A DNA stretch of 23,642 nt from UMGS1663 sp963621995 (GTDB lineage Bacteria; Bacillota; Clostridia; TANB77; CAG-508). Each line of letters opens with the position of its first letter. Position 1 is the stretch's first letter. The notes under the pieces are model-generated. The model saw only the letters and a program-made list of their open reading frames with translations. It did not search any database and was not told where the DNA came from. The position numbers were made by a program, and so were the translations under genes. Below are positions 1 to 7,000 of the stretch, piece by piece. The stretch is taken from NCBI GenBank assembly GCA_963621995.1, contig CAVFFZ010000019.1:1-23642 (forward strand), in the 5' to 3' direction.

Positions 1-33
1 GGATAAAGCTGTGCTGCAAGAGCATACATCTCA

Positions 34-597
34 TCAAAGTTTCTTTTTTTCTTCATATGGAGCTGGCACATCTATTACCAATTCATCTGATGATCTTAGT
101 TCCTGTCCAATGTTTCTGTTTGCAATAATTAAGACATTTTCATTATTAACATCTTGTAATTTTGTTGTTTTGACACCTAATTCAATTACTTTTCCTTCAA
201 AGTCCCCTATTTTTATAACATCTCCTACTGAATAATAGTTATCTACTATTATATTGAAGCCCATTATAATGTCTTTTAATGCATCTTGAAGTGCCAAACC
301 TGCTATTACTGAAGCTACTCCTAAGCCTGCTATAATTGAACTTACATTAACTCCAAATAGTTGTAATATAAATAAAATTGCAACTATTATTATTAAATAG
401 TTTATTATGTTTTTAGTAAGTTTTATATATGTTATTTCTTTCTTAGTATTTCTATTTTTTTTGGATTCAATTTTTTTTATTGCATTATTAAAAATTTTAT
501 CTTTTATTTTTAGTATTATTATTGCTATGATTATTGTTAATAGCATAACTAATATATGCTCTTGCATTAAAAATCCTTTTATTTTTTCTATATCCAT
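34..597 (-). CDS. MscS-family small mechanosensitive channel (3' end apparently frameshifted)
   Basis: Membrane channel of the MscS family, which opens under membrane tension to release solutes on hypo-osmotic shock. Visible: a hydrophobic N-terminal helix (about residues 13-31), a second membrane helix (about 66-82), then the pore-helix and beta-domain signature, with Gly/Ala-rich SIIAGLGVASVIAGLALQDA (about 87-106) followed by the GDVIKIGDFEGKVIELG segment. The start is supported by GAGGTG just upstream. The protein stops at 187 residues, short of the usual 270-290, because TGA is reached right after a seven-A run (44-50 on the plus strand). Dropping one A opens a frame reading NFDEMYALAAQLYP that runs off the window, as expected for the missing C-terminal domain. 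Family assignment is firm; the true length is uncertain. Confidence 0.85.
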   Translation of the reverse strand: MDIEKIKGFLMQEHILVMLLTIIIAIIILKIKDKIFNNAIKKIESKKNRNTKKEITYIKLTKNIINYLIIIVAILFILQLFGVNVSSIIAGLGVASVIAGLALQDALKDIIMGFNIIVDNYYSVGDVIKIGDFEGKVIELGVKTTKLQDVNNENVLIIANRNIGQELRSSDELVIDVPAPYEEKKKL

Positions 598-664
598 GTT
601 TTCACCTCTTAAAATATTGGTTAATAGTATATCAATATTGTTTTTTAAATGATTTTCATAAACG

Positions 665-705
665 AAAAAACAACTTACAAAACCTTATTAGTTTGTAAAT
701 TGTTT
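665..705 (-). terminator. Rho-independent terminator of tRNA-Gly
   Basis: On the minus strand an inverted repeat pairs about 13 bases (671-683 with 691-705, one or two mismatches) and is followed by a run of six T. It lies directly downstream of tRNA-Gly and ahead of the mscS-like gene. Confidence 0.75.
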
Positions 706-710
706 TGGCT

Positions 711-784
<74 letters not shown>

Positions 785-823
785 ATATGTATAATAATTT
801 TTGTTCTCTCTCGAACGATTTTT

Positions 824-852
824 ATTATACATACTTTTTTATTTTTTGTCAA
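824..852 (-). promoter_or_regulatory. Sigma-A promoter of tRNA-Gly
   Basis: Perfect consensus on the minus strand: TTGACA (847-852), a 17-base spacer, TATAAT (824-829). The predicted start is about 35 bases upstream of the tRNA 5' end, leaving a short leader to be removed by RNase P. Confidence 0.85.
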
Positions 853-919
853 CAGTTTTTTCAATTTTTTTTAATTTTTTGTTACATATTTGTTTATTAA
901 TTATTTTTTTATAATAAAT

Positions 920-952
920 AGCCTTTCTAAACTACGTAATAAATTAAAGGCT
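920..952. terminator. Stem-loop at the trxA 3' end, possible terminator
   Basis: AGCCTTT (920-926) pairs with AAAGGCT (946-952) around a 19-base loop. The T-run after the stem is better on the plus strand than on the minus strand, so its role as the trxA terminator is only tentative. Confidence 0.4.
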
Positions 953-954
953 TT

Positions 955-1257
955 TTATCTTAAGAAACTAATTAATTCTTCTTTGCTTTGCATTCCTATT
1001 GTTTGTTTTTCTACTTTTCCATTTTTAAAAAGTAAAAATGCAGGTATACTCATAATATTGTATTTTATTGCTAAATCTCTTTCATCGTCTACATTTAACT
1101 TAAACACTTTTATCTTTCCATCTAATTCTTTTGCAACTTTCTCTACAACTGGTTCCATCATTTTACAAGGGTTACACCAATTTGCCCAAAAATCTACTAA
1201 CACTGGTACATCTGAATTTAGTACCTCTTTTTCAAAATTTTCACTTGTTATTTCCAT
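955..1257 (-). CDS. trxA: Thioredoxin with CNPC active site
   Basis: Small cytoplasmic dithiol-disulfide carrier. At 100 residues it is slightly short for the family. The fold landmarks are present: VDFWANWCNPCK (active-site Cys28 and Cys31), the buried Asp in LVDFWA, the cis-proline loop SIPAF, and the C-terminal GKVEKQTIG region. The active site reads Cys-Asn-Pro-Cys instead of the usual Cys-Gly-Pro-Cys, which may shift redox potential or partner choice. The gene follows a thioredoxin-reductase-like flavoprotein on the same strand with a 95-base gap, so the two probably form an electron-transfer pair. The ribosome site is AAAGGAAT. Assignment to the thioredoxin family is very secure; the effect of the Asn is inference. 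Confidence 0.93.
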   Translation of the reverse strand: MEITSENFEKEVLNSDVPVLVDFWANWCNPCKMMEPVVEKVAKELDGKIKVFKLNVDDERDLAIKYNIMSIPAFLLFKNGKVEKQTIGMQSKEELISFLR

Positions 1258-1352
1258 ATCAATTTCATTCCTTTTATAATTTTATTTAGGTTTTTAAATA
1301 AGGATTTAACCTATAACCATGTTTTTTAGCTTTTGTTATAAAGTTAAGATTT

Positions 1353-2219
1353 TTATTCTTTTGTTTTTTTTACAAATTGTATTGCAGACATTCCTGCAAC
1401 CATTCCTTCATATACAGCTTTTGTTATTTGAAGAATCCCTCCTGTGCAGTCTCCACAAGCATACACTCCTTTTATATTAGTTTCCATTTTGTTATCTACC
1501 TTTATATTGTTTTTCTCATCTAATATAACTCCTAACTTTCTTGCTAAATCACTACTAGATGCTGTTCCAAGTGCAACAAATACTCCATCTATCTTTTTTG
1601 TAGTATTATCTTCAAATTCTATCTCTTCTATACTATTTGTTCCTCTAAATTCTCGTATTTTATTTTCTTTTATTTCTATACCTTCTGTTCTTTTTTCCAC
1701 AGGTTGTTCCCCGTTTGTTAACATTGTTACAGATTTAGCTATAGGCAATAAATTTTGTGCTTCATGTAGGGCATATTCTTTATTACCTAATACTACAACA
1801 TCCTTATTTTTGTAAAAGAATCCATCACATGTAGTACAATAACTTACTCCTCTTCCCTCAAATTCTTTTATCCCTTTTATATTTGCCACTTTTCTATTAC
1901 TTCCAGTGGCTATAATAATTGTTTTAGCTTCATATTCGTAATTCAATGTTTTTACAATAAAGTTTTTGTCATAGTCTATTTGCATTATTTCTTCTCTTTT
2001 TATTTCTATGTTTAAGTCTTTGGCTTGATTTTCTCCTATTTCTTGAATTGCTTTTCCACTTATATTTGGTGTTCCATAATAGTTTTCAATTTTTTTAACC
2101 TTATTTAACGTTCCTATTCCTTTTGAAACAATAAGAGTTTCTAAACCTGCCCTTTTTGTGTATAAACTTGCAGATATTCCTGCAGGTCCGCTTCCTATTA
2201 TAATTACATCATATAACAT
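1353..2219 (-). CDS. trxB: Thioredoxin-reductase-like flavoprotein, NADPH motifs apparently absent
   Basis: FAD-dependent reductase expected to reduce the adjacent thioredoxin. FAD-binding GSGPAG lies at residues 9-14, ATGSN at about 105-109, the redox pair CTTC at 128-131 followed by DG, and the second FAD motif GVYACGDCTGG near the C-terminus. In ordinary TrxB the following NADPH domain has GGGxSAxEE and later HRRxxxR. Here the equivalent stretch reads VVVLGNKEYALHEA and no HRR is seen (MLTNGEQP instead). Clostridial ferredoxin-dependent thioredoxin reductases (FFTR) are known to lack these NADPH motifs, so this may be such an enzyme, but that is inference. At 288 residues it is also short. 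It starts 9 bases after the deacetylase stop, with AGGAGG in the gap, so the two are co-transcribed. Confidence 0.88.
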   Translation of the reverse strand: MLYDVIIIGSGPAGISASLYTKRAGLETLIVSKGIGTLNKVKKIENYYGTPNISGKAIQEIGENQAKDLNIEIKREEIMQIDYDKNFIVKTLNYEYEAKTIIIATGSNRKVANIKGIKEFEGRGVSYCTTCDGFFYKNKDVVVLGNKEYALHEAQNLLPIAKSVTMLTNGEQPVEKRTEGIEIKENKIREFRGTNSIEEIEFEDNTTKKIDGVFVALGTASSSDLARKLGVILDEKNNIKVDNKMETNIKGVYACGDCTGGILQITKAVYEGMVAGMSAIQFVKKTKE

Positions 2220-2228
2220 TCTTTCCTC

Positions 2229-3134
2229 CTATAAAATATCATATATTGTTTTAAATTGATATCCATTATCTCTTAAATATTGTATGACATCTGGCAGTGT
2301 TTCATACGTTAAAATTTTGTCTGCCGCATCATGCATTAGTATAACAACATTTTGTTTTTCGCCTACTGTATCTATCAAATTTTGAAATAACTCTTCTTTT
2401 GTTCTTGCTCCCTCTGCGTCTTTTGATAAGCTATTCCAATCTAAATAAGCAATTCCTTGTTCTTTTAAAGTTCCTATTGCTTCTTTTTTTATGCTATTAT
2501 AATAACCCCCAACAGAACCTCCAGGAAATCTAAATAATCTTGAATGATAATCTGGATTTTCTAATGCTTCTTGAATACAACTTTCTGTATAATTATATTC
2601 ATCTAATACTGTTTGTGTGTTTTGATAAATTTCGCTATATTTATGCGAATAACCATGATTTGCTATATAATGACCTTCATCAAATTCTCTTTTTATTAAT
2701 TCAGGATTTGCTTTTGCTCTATTTCCTAGTACAAAAAATGTAGCTTTTATATTCTCTTGTTTCAATAAATCCAATATAAGTGGTGTAACGCTTTGTGTTG
2801 GACCATCATCAAAAGTTAAAAATGCATTTTTCCCTTCTGAAAGGTTATATATATTTTCTATTTTTTCTATTTGTTCTTCTGTAAATGGTTCGGAATTTTT
2901 TAAACGTTCTTGTTCCTTTCTTTCTGCCTCTTGTATTTGGTTTTCTTCTTCTATTTTTATTTTAGTTATTTCTTCTTGCTCTTTTGTTTTTTGATTTTCT
3001 TTATTTTTTTTATAAAAATATATTCCAGCATAAACAGACACCGCTATTATAGTTAGTACTATTAATATCAATAAAATTACTTTTTTCTTATTCAATTTTG
3101 GTTTTATATCTATTGTTTCGTAACTATATAACAT
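2229..3134 (-). CDS. Membrane-anchored polysaccharide deacetylase (NodB/CE4 family)
   Basis: Predicted cell-surface deacetylase acting on peptidoglycan or another N-acetylated wall polymer. Residues 1-18 are basic, 18-41 form one membrane helix, and 43-81 form a Glu/Lys/Gln-rich probable coiled-coil stalk; the NodB domain begins near 100. CE4 motifs are all recognisable: TFDDGP (107-112, catalytic base and metal Asp), H160-GYS-H164 (metal histidines), RFPGG (202-206), DWN (232-234) and LMHD (266-269). The catalytic set looks complete, so the enzyme should be active. It is first in a tight pair with the flavoprotein. The ribosome site is AAAGGTGG, and a TATAAT lies at 3167-3172 without a clear -35 box. 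Chitin versus peptidoglycan specificity cannot be told from sequence. Confidence 0.9.
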   Translation of the reverse strand: MLYSYETIDIKPKLNKKKVILLILIVLTIIAVSVYAGIYFYKKNKENQKTKEQEEITKIKIEEENQIQEAERKEQERLKNSEPFTEEQIEKIENIYNLSEGKNAFLTFDDGPTQSVTPLILDLLKQENIKATFFVLGNRAKANPELIKREFDEGHYIANHGYSHKYSEIYQNTQTVLDEYNYTESCIQEALENPDYHSRLFRFPGGSVGGYYNSIKKEAIGTLKEQGIAYLDWNSLSKDAEGARTKEELFQNLIDTVGEKQNVVILMHDAADKILTYETLPDVIQYLRDNGYQFKTIYDIL

Positions 3135-3212
3135 TTTTCCACCTTTTTTTACATTTTCTTTTACTTATTATACCCTATTTATTTTTATTTTTTTCGTACT
3201 TTTTATATTTTA

Positions 3213-4310
3213 TTAATCTAGCTCAAAAAAGCTTTTTAATATTCCTTTTTCAATTAATTCACTAAATACGTTTTTTAATATTATCAAAACAATTGGGCCT
3301 AATATCATTCCTATTACTCCCATTAGTTTAAATCCTGTATACATTCCTATTAAAGTAAATATTGGGTGTATTCCTATTTCTTTACTTACCATTTTAGGTT
3401 CCATTAATTGTTTTATAACAGCCCAAATAATCCAAACTATTGTTACAGCTATTGCTAATGGCATATTTCCTGTTATTAATAAATATCCTGCCCATGGTAA
3501 CATTACTGCACCAGCACCAAATATAGGTAATAAATCTACAAATCCTATAACTACTGTCATAATAAATAAGTATTCTACTTTTATTCCTATAAGATTAACT
3601 ATATTTAGTCCTATTAATACCCATATAAAACAAATTAAAGATAATTTTGCTTCTGCTTTTATATATTTTACAGATACACTACATGTCTCATTTATTATTT
3701 GTTTAATTTTTTCAAACCATTTTGTTGGTATTTGACTTTTTATCTTATTTGGTATGTATTCTTTATCAAAACATATGAATATAATTGCAAGTATTGTAAT
3801 AAATACATATGTAATCATATTTGGTATTGATGTTACAAAATTAAGTATTCCTTTTAGAAACCCCACTAGCCAGCCTTTTACAACGTCAATTATTCCTGTA
3901 AGTGATTTTTGTATAACTATAACTACTTCTTGTGGTATATTTGACCTTCCTTCATTCATTTCACTTATAAAATCTGTCCCCCATTTATATATATGGTCAA
4001 AATAAGTATTTAAATTAGAAAGTAGGGCCGAACCCTCTGAAACTATTTTTGCTATTCCTAATGTTAATAGTCCTCCGATAATTAATAGAACTAAAATAAG
4101 TGAAATTATACTAGCAGGCTTTCTTTTTATTTTTGTAAATTTCATTAATAGTTTTATTACTGGCTCTATACATGCTGCTATTATCATTGCAATAATAAAT
4201 GGCATATAAAATATTGCTAATTTATATGTTAAGAATATTCCTATTAAGGCTGATATTGCTATAGCAATTTTGGCTAATATTTTTGCATAGTATTTTATAT
4301 CTTTTGTCAT
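3213..4310 (-). CDS. ytvI: AI-2E/PerM-family transporter, YtvI-like sporulation membrane protein
   Basis: Polytopic membrane protein of 365 residues. Hydrophobic segments cluster at about 12-50, 62-88, 150-182, 220-262 and 268-345, with a hydrophilic extracytoplasmic stretch at about 90-135; this is the AI-2E/PerM layout. The conserved GFVDLLPIFGAGAVMLPWA motif (about 259-277) and the PKMVSKEIGIHPIFTLIGMY region are typical. The closest family I recognise is YtvI, found in spore formers; transport substrate unknown. The start is supported by AAAGGAAA about 9 bases upstream. No terminator is visible before the deacetylase 78 bases downstream, so read-through is possible. Confidence 0.82.
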   Translation of the reverse strand: MTKDIKYYAKILAKIAIAISALIGIFLTYKLAIFYMPFIIAMIIAACIEPVIKLLMKFTKIKRKPASIISLILVLLIIGGLLTLGIAKIVSEGSALLSNLNTYFDHIYKWGTDFISEMNEGRSNIPQEVVIVIQKSLTGIIDVVKGWLVGFLKGILNFVTSIPNMITYVFITILAIIFICFDKEYIPNKIKSQIPTKWFEKIKQIINETCSVSVKYIKAEAKLSLICFIWVLIGLNIVNLIGIKVEYLFIMTVVIGFVDLLPIFGAGAVMLPWAGYLLITGNMPLAIAVTIVWIIWAVIKQLMEPKMVSKEIGIHPIFTLIGMYTGFKLMGVIGMILGPIVLIILKNVFSELIEKGILKSFFELD

Positions 4311-4357
4311 TATATCATTTCCTTTCTTTTTTTATTACATTTCTTTAAATTTACTTA

Positions 4358-4386
4358 ATTATACACGTATTTTTTTCCTCTGTCAT
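4358..4386 (-). promoter_or_regulatory. Promoter of the YtvI-like gene
   Basis: Minus strand: ATGACA (4381-4386), a 17-base spacer, TG directly before TATAAT (4358-4363). It lies about 50 bases upstream of the start codon and is divergent from the tRNA-Leu promoter. Confidence 0.6.
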
Positions 4387-4414
4387 TATTTTTTATGTTT
4401 TTTATTATTTTTTC

Positions 4415-4443
4415 TTGATAAATTCGTTTTTTTCTGTTATTAT
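4415..4443 (+). promoter_or_regulatory. Promoter of the tRNA-Leu locus
   Basis: TTGATA (4415-4420), a 17-base spacer, TATTAT (4438-4443). It would start transcription about 25 bases before the tRNA-Leu fragment. No convincing promoter sits directly before the intact tRNA-Leu, so this one probably serves both. Confidence 0.6.
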
Positions 4444-4475
4444 ATGAATATGCTTAAATTTATTTATTTAAATAT

Positions 4476-4523
4476 GCTGATGTGGCGGAACTGGCAGACG
4501 CACTGGACTCAAAATCTAAATGG
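4476..4523 (+). pseudogene. 5' fragment of a tRNA-Leu gene
   Basis: GCTGATGTGGCGGAACTGGC and the following bases reproduce the acceptor 5' strand, D-arm and anticodon arm of a leucine tRNA, with loop CTCAAAA (anticodon CAA). After the anticodon stem the sequence leaves the tRNA. No variable arm, T-arm or matching CATCAGC acceptor strand is found before the next tRNA begins at 4653. The acceptor differs from that of the intact copy (GCCGTTG), so this is a different leucine tRNA, not a copy of its neighbour. Bases 4524-4652 carry no gene; ATCTAACAAA occurs there twice in close tandem (about 4600-4622). Confidence 0.7.
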
Positions 4524-4652
4524 ATTTTTTTCGTGCTAAAGCTTATAAGTCTTGAAAATAGTAAGGTTTAGATATCTGCTAGATTTGAAAAATATTCAAA
4601 CATCTAACAAATATCTAACAAAGTTGTAAATCGCCAAAATTTAATAAAATAT

Positions 4653-4738
4653 GCCGTTGTGGTGGAATTGGCAGACACACAGCACTCAAAATGCTGCGGA
4701 TAACATCCATGTGGGTTCGAGTCCCACCAACGGCACCA
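4653..4738 (+). tRNA. tRNA-Leu (anticodon CAA)
   Basis: An 86-nt class II tRNA with CCA encoded. Acceptor GCCGTTG pairs with CAACGGC, anticodon stem CAGCA/TGCTG encloses CTCAAAA (anticodon CAA, reads TTG), a long variable arm follows (GCGGATAACATCCATGT region), and the T-arm is GTGGGTTCGAGTCCCAC. A terminator follows at once. Confidence 0.97.
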
Positions 4739-4740
4739 GA

Positions 4741-4766
4741 AAAAAAATAGCGAAAGCTATTTTTTT
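4741..4766 (+). terminator. Terminator of tRNA-Leu
   Basis: An 11-bp perfect stem (4741-4751 with 4756-4766) with GAAA tetraloop, ending in seven T. It begins three bases after the tRNA CCA. Confidence 0.85.
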
Positions 4767-4806
4767 AATTTGCACTAAAATGTGGGACTCGAAAAGGAAC
4801 TTGCCA

Positions 4807-4845
4807 AAAATAAGACACAGCAACTAAAACACTGTGTCCTATTTT
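4807..4845 (-). terminator. Terminator of pgi
   Basis: A 14-bp stem with one mismatch (4807-4820 with 4832-4845) whose 5' arm on the minus strand overlaps the pgi stop codon. It is followed on the minus strand by TTTTTGG. Confidence 0.8.
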
Positions 4846-6157
4846 ATTTTTCATATCCCGGCTTACCAAGTAGTTTAAACATATTTGTTTTATATTTTTC
4901 TACTCCAGGTTGATTAAATGGATTTACTCCTAATATTTTTCCGCTCATTGCACAAGCAAGTTCAAAGAAATAAATTAAATGACCTATTGTTTCTTCATCT
5001 ATCTTTTCAATGTTTATAACAATGTTTGGCACATCTCCTTCTACATGTGCATTTATTGTTCCTTCCATTGCTTTCTTATTTACATAGTCCATAGTCTTGT
5101 CTGCTAAATAATTTATTTCATCTAGGTTATCTTCATCTACATTTATTTTTATATTAGATTCTTCTTTTTCAACATTTATAACTGTTTCAAATAAGTTCTT
5201 TCTTCCTTCTTGTATATATTGTCCTAATGAGTGTAAGTCTGTTGTGAATTCTGCTCCAGATGGATATATTCCCTTTCCATCTTTTCCTTCACTTTCTCCA
5301 AATAGTTGCTTCCACCATTCTATAAAATAATGTAAATTTGGCTTATAGCTTACTAATATTTCTATATTTTTATTATTTTTATATAGTAAATTTCTTGCAA
5401 CAGCATACTTATAGCAATCATTATATTTTAAATTTTCATCATTATATTTTTCTTCAGCAAATTTTGCTCCACTCATTAACTTTTCTATATCTATTCCTGC
5501 AGTTGCAATTGGAAGAAGTCCTACTGGCGTTAGTACAGAATATCTTCCACCTATATTGTTTGGAATAATAAATGTTTCATACCCCTCTTTGTTTGCAAGT
5601 GTTTTTAATGCTCCTTTTTCTTTATCTGTTGTAACATATATTCTTTTTCTTGCTTCTTTTATTCCATATTTATTTTCCATAAATTCACGGAAAAATCTAA
5701 ATGCTATAGCTGGTTCTGTAGTTGTTCCAGATTTTGATATTACATTTACAGATAAATCTCTGTTTCCTATTAATTCTACTAAATCTTCAAGATATTTACC
5801 ACTAATATTGTTTCCTACATATAATATTTGTGGTGATTTTCTTTCTTCTTTTGGTAGTAAATTATAAAAAGTATGTGTTAAACTTTCTATTACTGCTCTT
5901 GCTCCTAAATAAGAACCTCCTATTCCTATTACTACAAATATTTCTGAATTTTCTCTAATTTTTTTAGCACATTTTTTTATTTTTTCAAATTCCTTTTTAT
6001 TATATTTAGTTGGAAGAGCTAACCAACCTAAAAATTCCTCTTCTTTATTTTTATTTTCTTGTAGTTCTTGATGTATTTCTTGAACTTTTTCCTTATATTC
6101 CATTATTTCTTTTGTATCTATTTTAGTATATTCTAGTTCTAATTTTACGTTAGACAT
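4844..6157 (-). CDS. pgi: Glucose-6-phosphate isomerase
   Basis: Cytoplasmic glycolytic/gluconeogenic enzyme interconverting glucose 6-phosphate and fructose 6-phosphate. At 437 residues it matches the compact bacterial PGI type (about 450). Visible: GIGGSYLGARAVIE sugar-phosphate loop (about 78-91), VISKSGTTTEPAIAFR, signature IGGRYSVLTPVGLLP, the catalytic Glu in WWKQLFGESEGK, and C-terminal NPFNQPGVEKYK. All catalytic segments look intact. It is a single-gene unit with its own promoter (6193-6221), AGGAGG ribosome site and terminator. Together with the glycogen-debranching enzyme and YvcK further along, it ties this region to carbohydrate metabolism. Confidence 0.97.
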   Translation of the reverse strand: MSNVKLELEYTKIDTKEIMEYKEKVQEIHQELQENKNKEEEFLGWLALPTKYNKKEFEKIKKCAKKIRENSEIFVVIGIGGSYLGARAVIESLTHTFYNLLPKEERKSPQILYVGNNISGKYLEDLVELIGNRDLSVNVISKSGTTTEPAIAFRFFREFMENKYGIKEARKRIYVTTDKEKGALKTLANKEGYETFIIPNNIGGRYSVLTPVGLLPIATAGIDIEKLMSGAKFAEEKYNDENLKYNDCYKYAVARNLLYKNNKNIEILVSYKPNLHYFIEWWKQLFGESEGKDGKGIYPSGAEFTTDLHSLGQYIQEGRKNLFETVINVEKEESNIKINVDEDNLDEINYLADKTMDYVNKKAMEGTINAHVEGDVPNIVINIEKIDEETIGHLIYFFELACAMSGKILGVNPFNQPGVEKYKTNMFKLLGKPGYEK

Positions 6158-6192
6158 AAAAAACTTCCTCCTCGTTTGTAAAATTTGTAATT

Positions 6193-6221
6193 ATTGTATA
6201 TCAATTAATTATTTTATGCAA
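6193..6221 (-). promoter_or_regulatory. Promoter of pgi
   Basis: Minus strand TTGCAT (6216-6221), 17-base spacer, TACAAT (6193-6198), about 35 bases before the ATG. Confidence 0.65.
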
Positions 6222-6238
6222 GATATTTTTTTGTTTAC

Positions 6239-6267
6239 TTGATTTTTATTTTGTTTTATTAGATAAT
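6239..6267 (+). promoter_or_regulatory. Probable promoter of the TraX-family gene
   Basis: TTGATT (6239-6244), 17-base spacer, GATAAT (6262-6267). The predicted start falls at about 6274, only about 11 bases before the ATG, so the leader would be very short. Confidence 0.45.
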
Positions 6268-6284
6268 GTTTTTGGGTGAATTTA

Positions 6285-6959
6285 ATGACAAGTTTTATTT
6301 TAAAAATTGTTGGTATTATAACCATGTTATTTGATCATGTTGGAGATGCTATTATTGGCAAATTTTCTTTTTTCAATTTAATTGGAAGAATTGCCTTTCC
6401 TATTTTTGCTTTCCAAGCTGTTCAAGGATATATTTATACTAAAGATTTTAAAAGGCATATGCTAAAGTTATTTATTTTTGCTTGCATTTCTCAAATTCCT
6501 TTTATGCTTTTTTTGTCTACATTTACTGAAGAAATATTTACTCTTAATATATTTTTTACTTTATTTTTAGGTTTGCTTGCTTTATTTGTTTATGATAAAT
6601 GTAAAAATAAAGTATTAGGATTTTTATTTGTTATTTTCACAAGTATTATAGCCTATTTTATACATGTAGATTATGGTGTTTTTGGTATTTTATTGATGTT
6701 TTTCTTTTACTTTTTTAAAGATAAAAAAATACCTATGGCAATTACCACCATTGTTTTATGCTTTTTAAGATTTGTGCCAGATATAATTGCTACTCCTGTT
6801 TTATGGTATATTTACATACAATGTGCTATTTTTACAGCATTATCTCTTATTTTTATTTTATTTTATAATAAAAAAGAAGGTCCAAAGGCAAAATATTTCT
6901 TTTATATTTTTTACCCTTTGCACCTACTAACTTTATATTTTTTGCATATTGCATTATAA
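6285..6959 (+). CDS. TraX-family integral membrane protein
   Basis: Polytopic membrane protein of the TraX family, named after the F-plasmid pilin acetylase TraX; most chromosomal Firmicute members have no known substrate. The typical N-terminal pattern is present: KIVGIITMLFDHVGD, then GRIAFPIFAFQAVQGY, then SQIPFMLF. About seven to eight hydrophobic segments follow, with YPLHLLTLYFLH at the C-terminus. An in-frame GTG at 6276 would add three residues, but GGGTGA (6274-6279) is placed as the ribosome site for the ATG at 6285, so I use 6285 (224 residues). It is the only protein gene on the plus strand in this part, between pgi (divergent) and gpr (convergent). Confidence 0.85.
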   Translation: MTSFILKIVGIITMLFDHVGDAIIGKFSFFNLIGRIAFPIFAFQAVQGYIYTKDFKRHMLKLFIFACISQIPFMLFLSTFTEEIFTLNIFFTLFLGLLALFVYDKCKNKVLGFLFVIFTSIIAYFIHVDYGVFGILLMFFFYFFKDKKIPMAITTIVLCFLRFVPDIIATPVLWYIYIQCAIFTALSLIFILFYNKKEGPKAKYFFYIFYPLHLLTLYFLHIAL

Positions 6960-6992
6960 AAATCCAATATAGTAAGTTATATTGGATTTTTT
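6959..6992. terminator. Bidirectional terminator between TraX-family gene and gpr
   Basis: The inverted repeat AAAATCCAATATA/TATATTGGATTTT around a short loop has T-runs at both ends, so it can serve both converging genes. Confidence 0.85.
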
Positions 6993-7000
6993 TATACAAT

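Noticed and set aside
4476..4738. Intron-containing tRNA-Leu: the split falls near the anticodon, as in some group I introns
   Set aside because: No 3' half matching the first acceptor strand exists, and the second tRNA is complete by itself.
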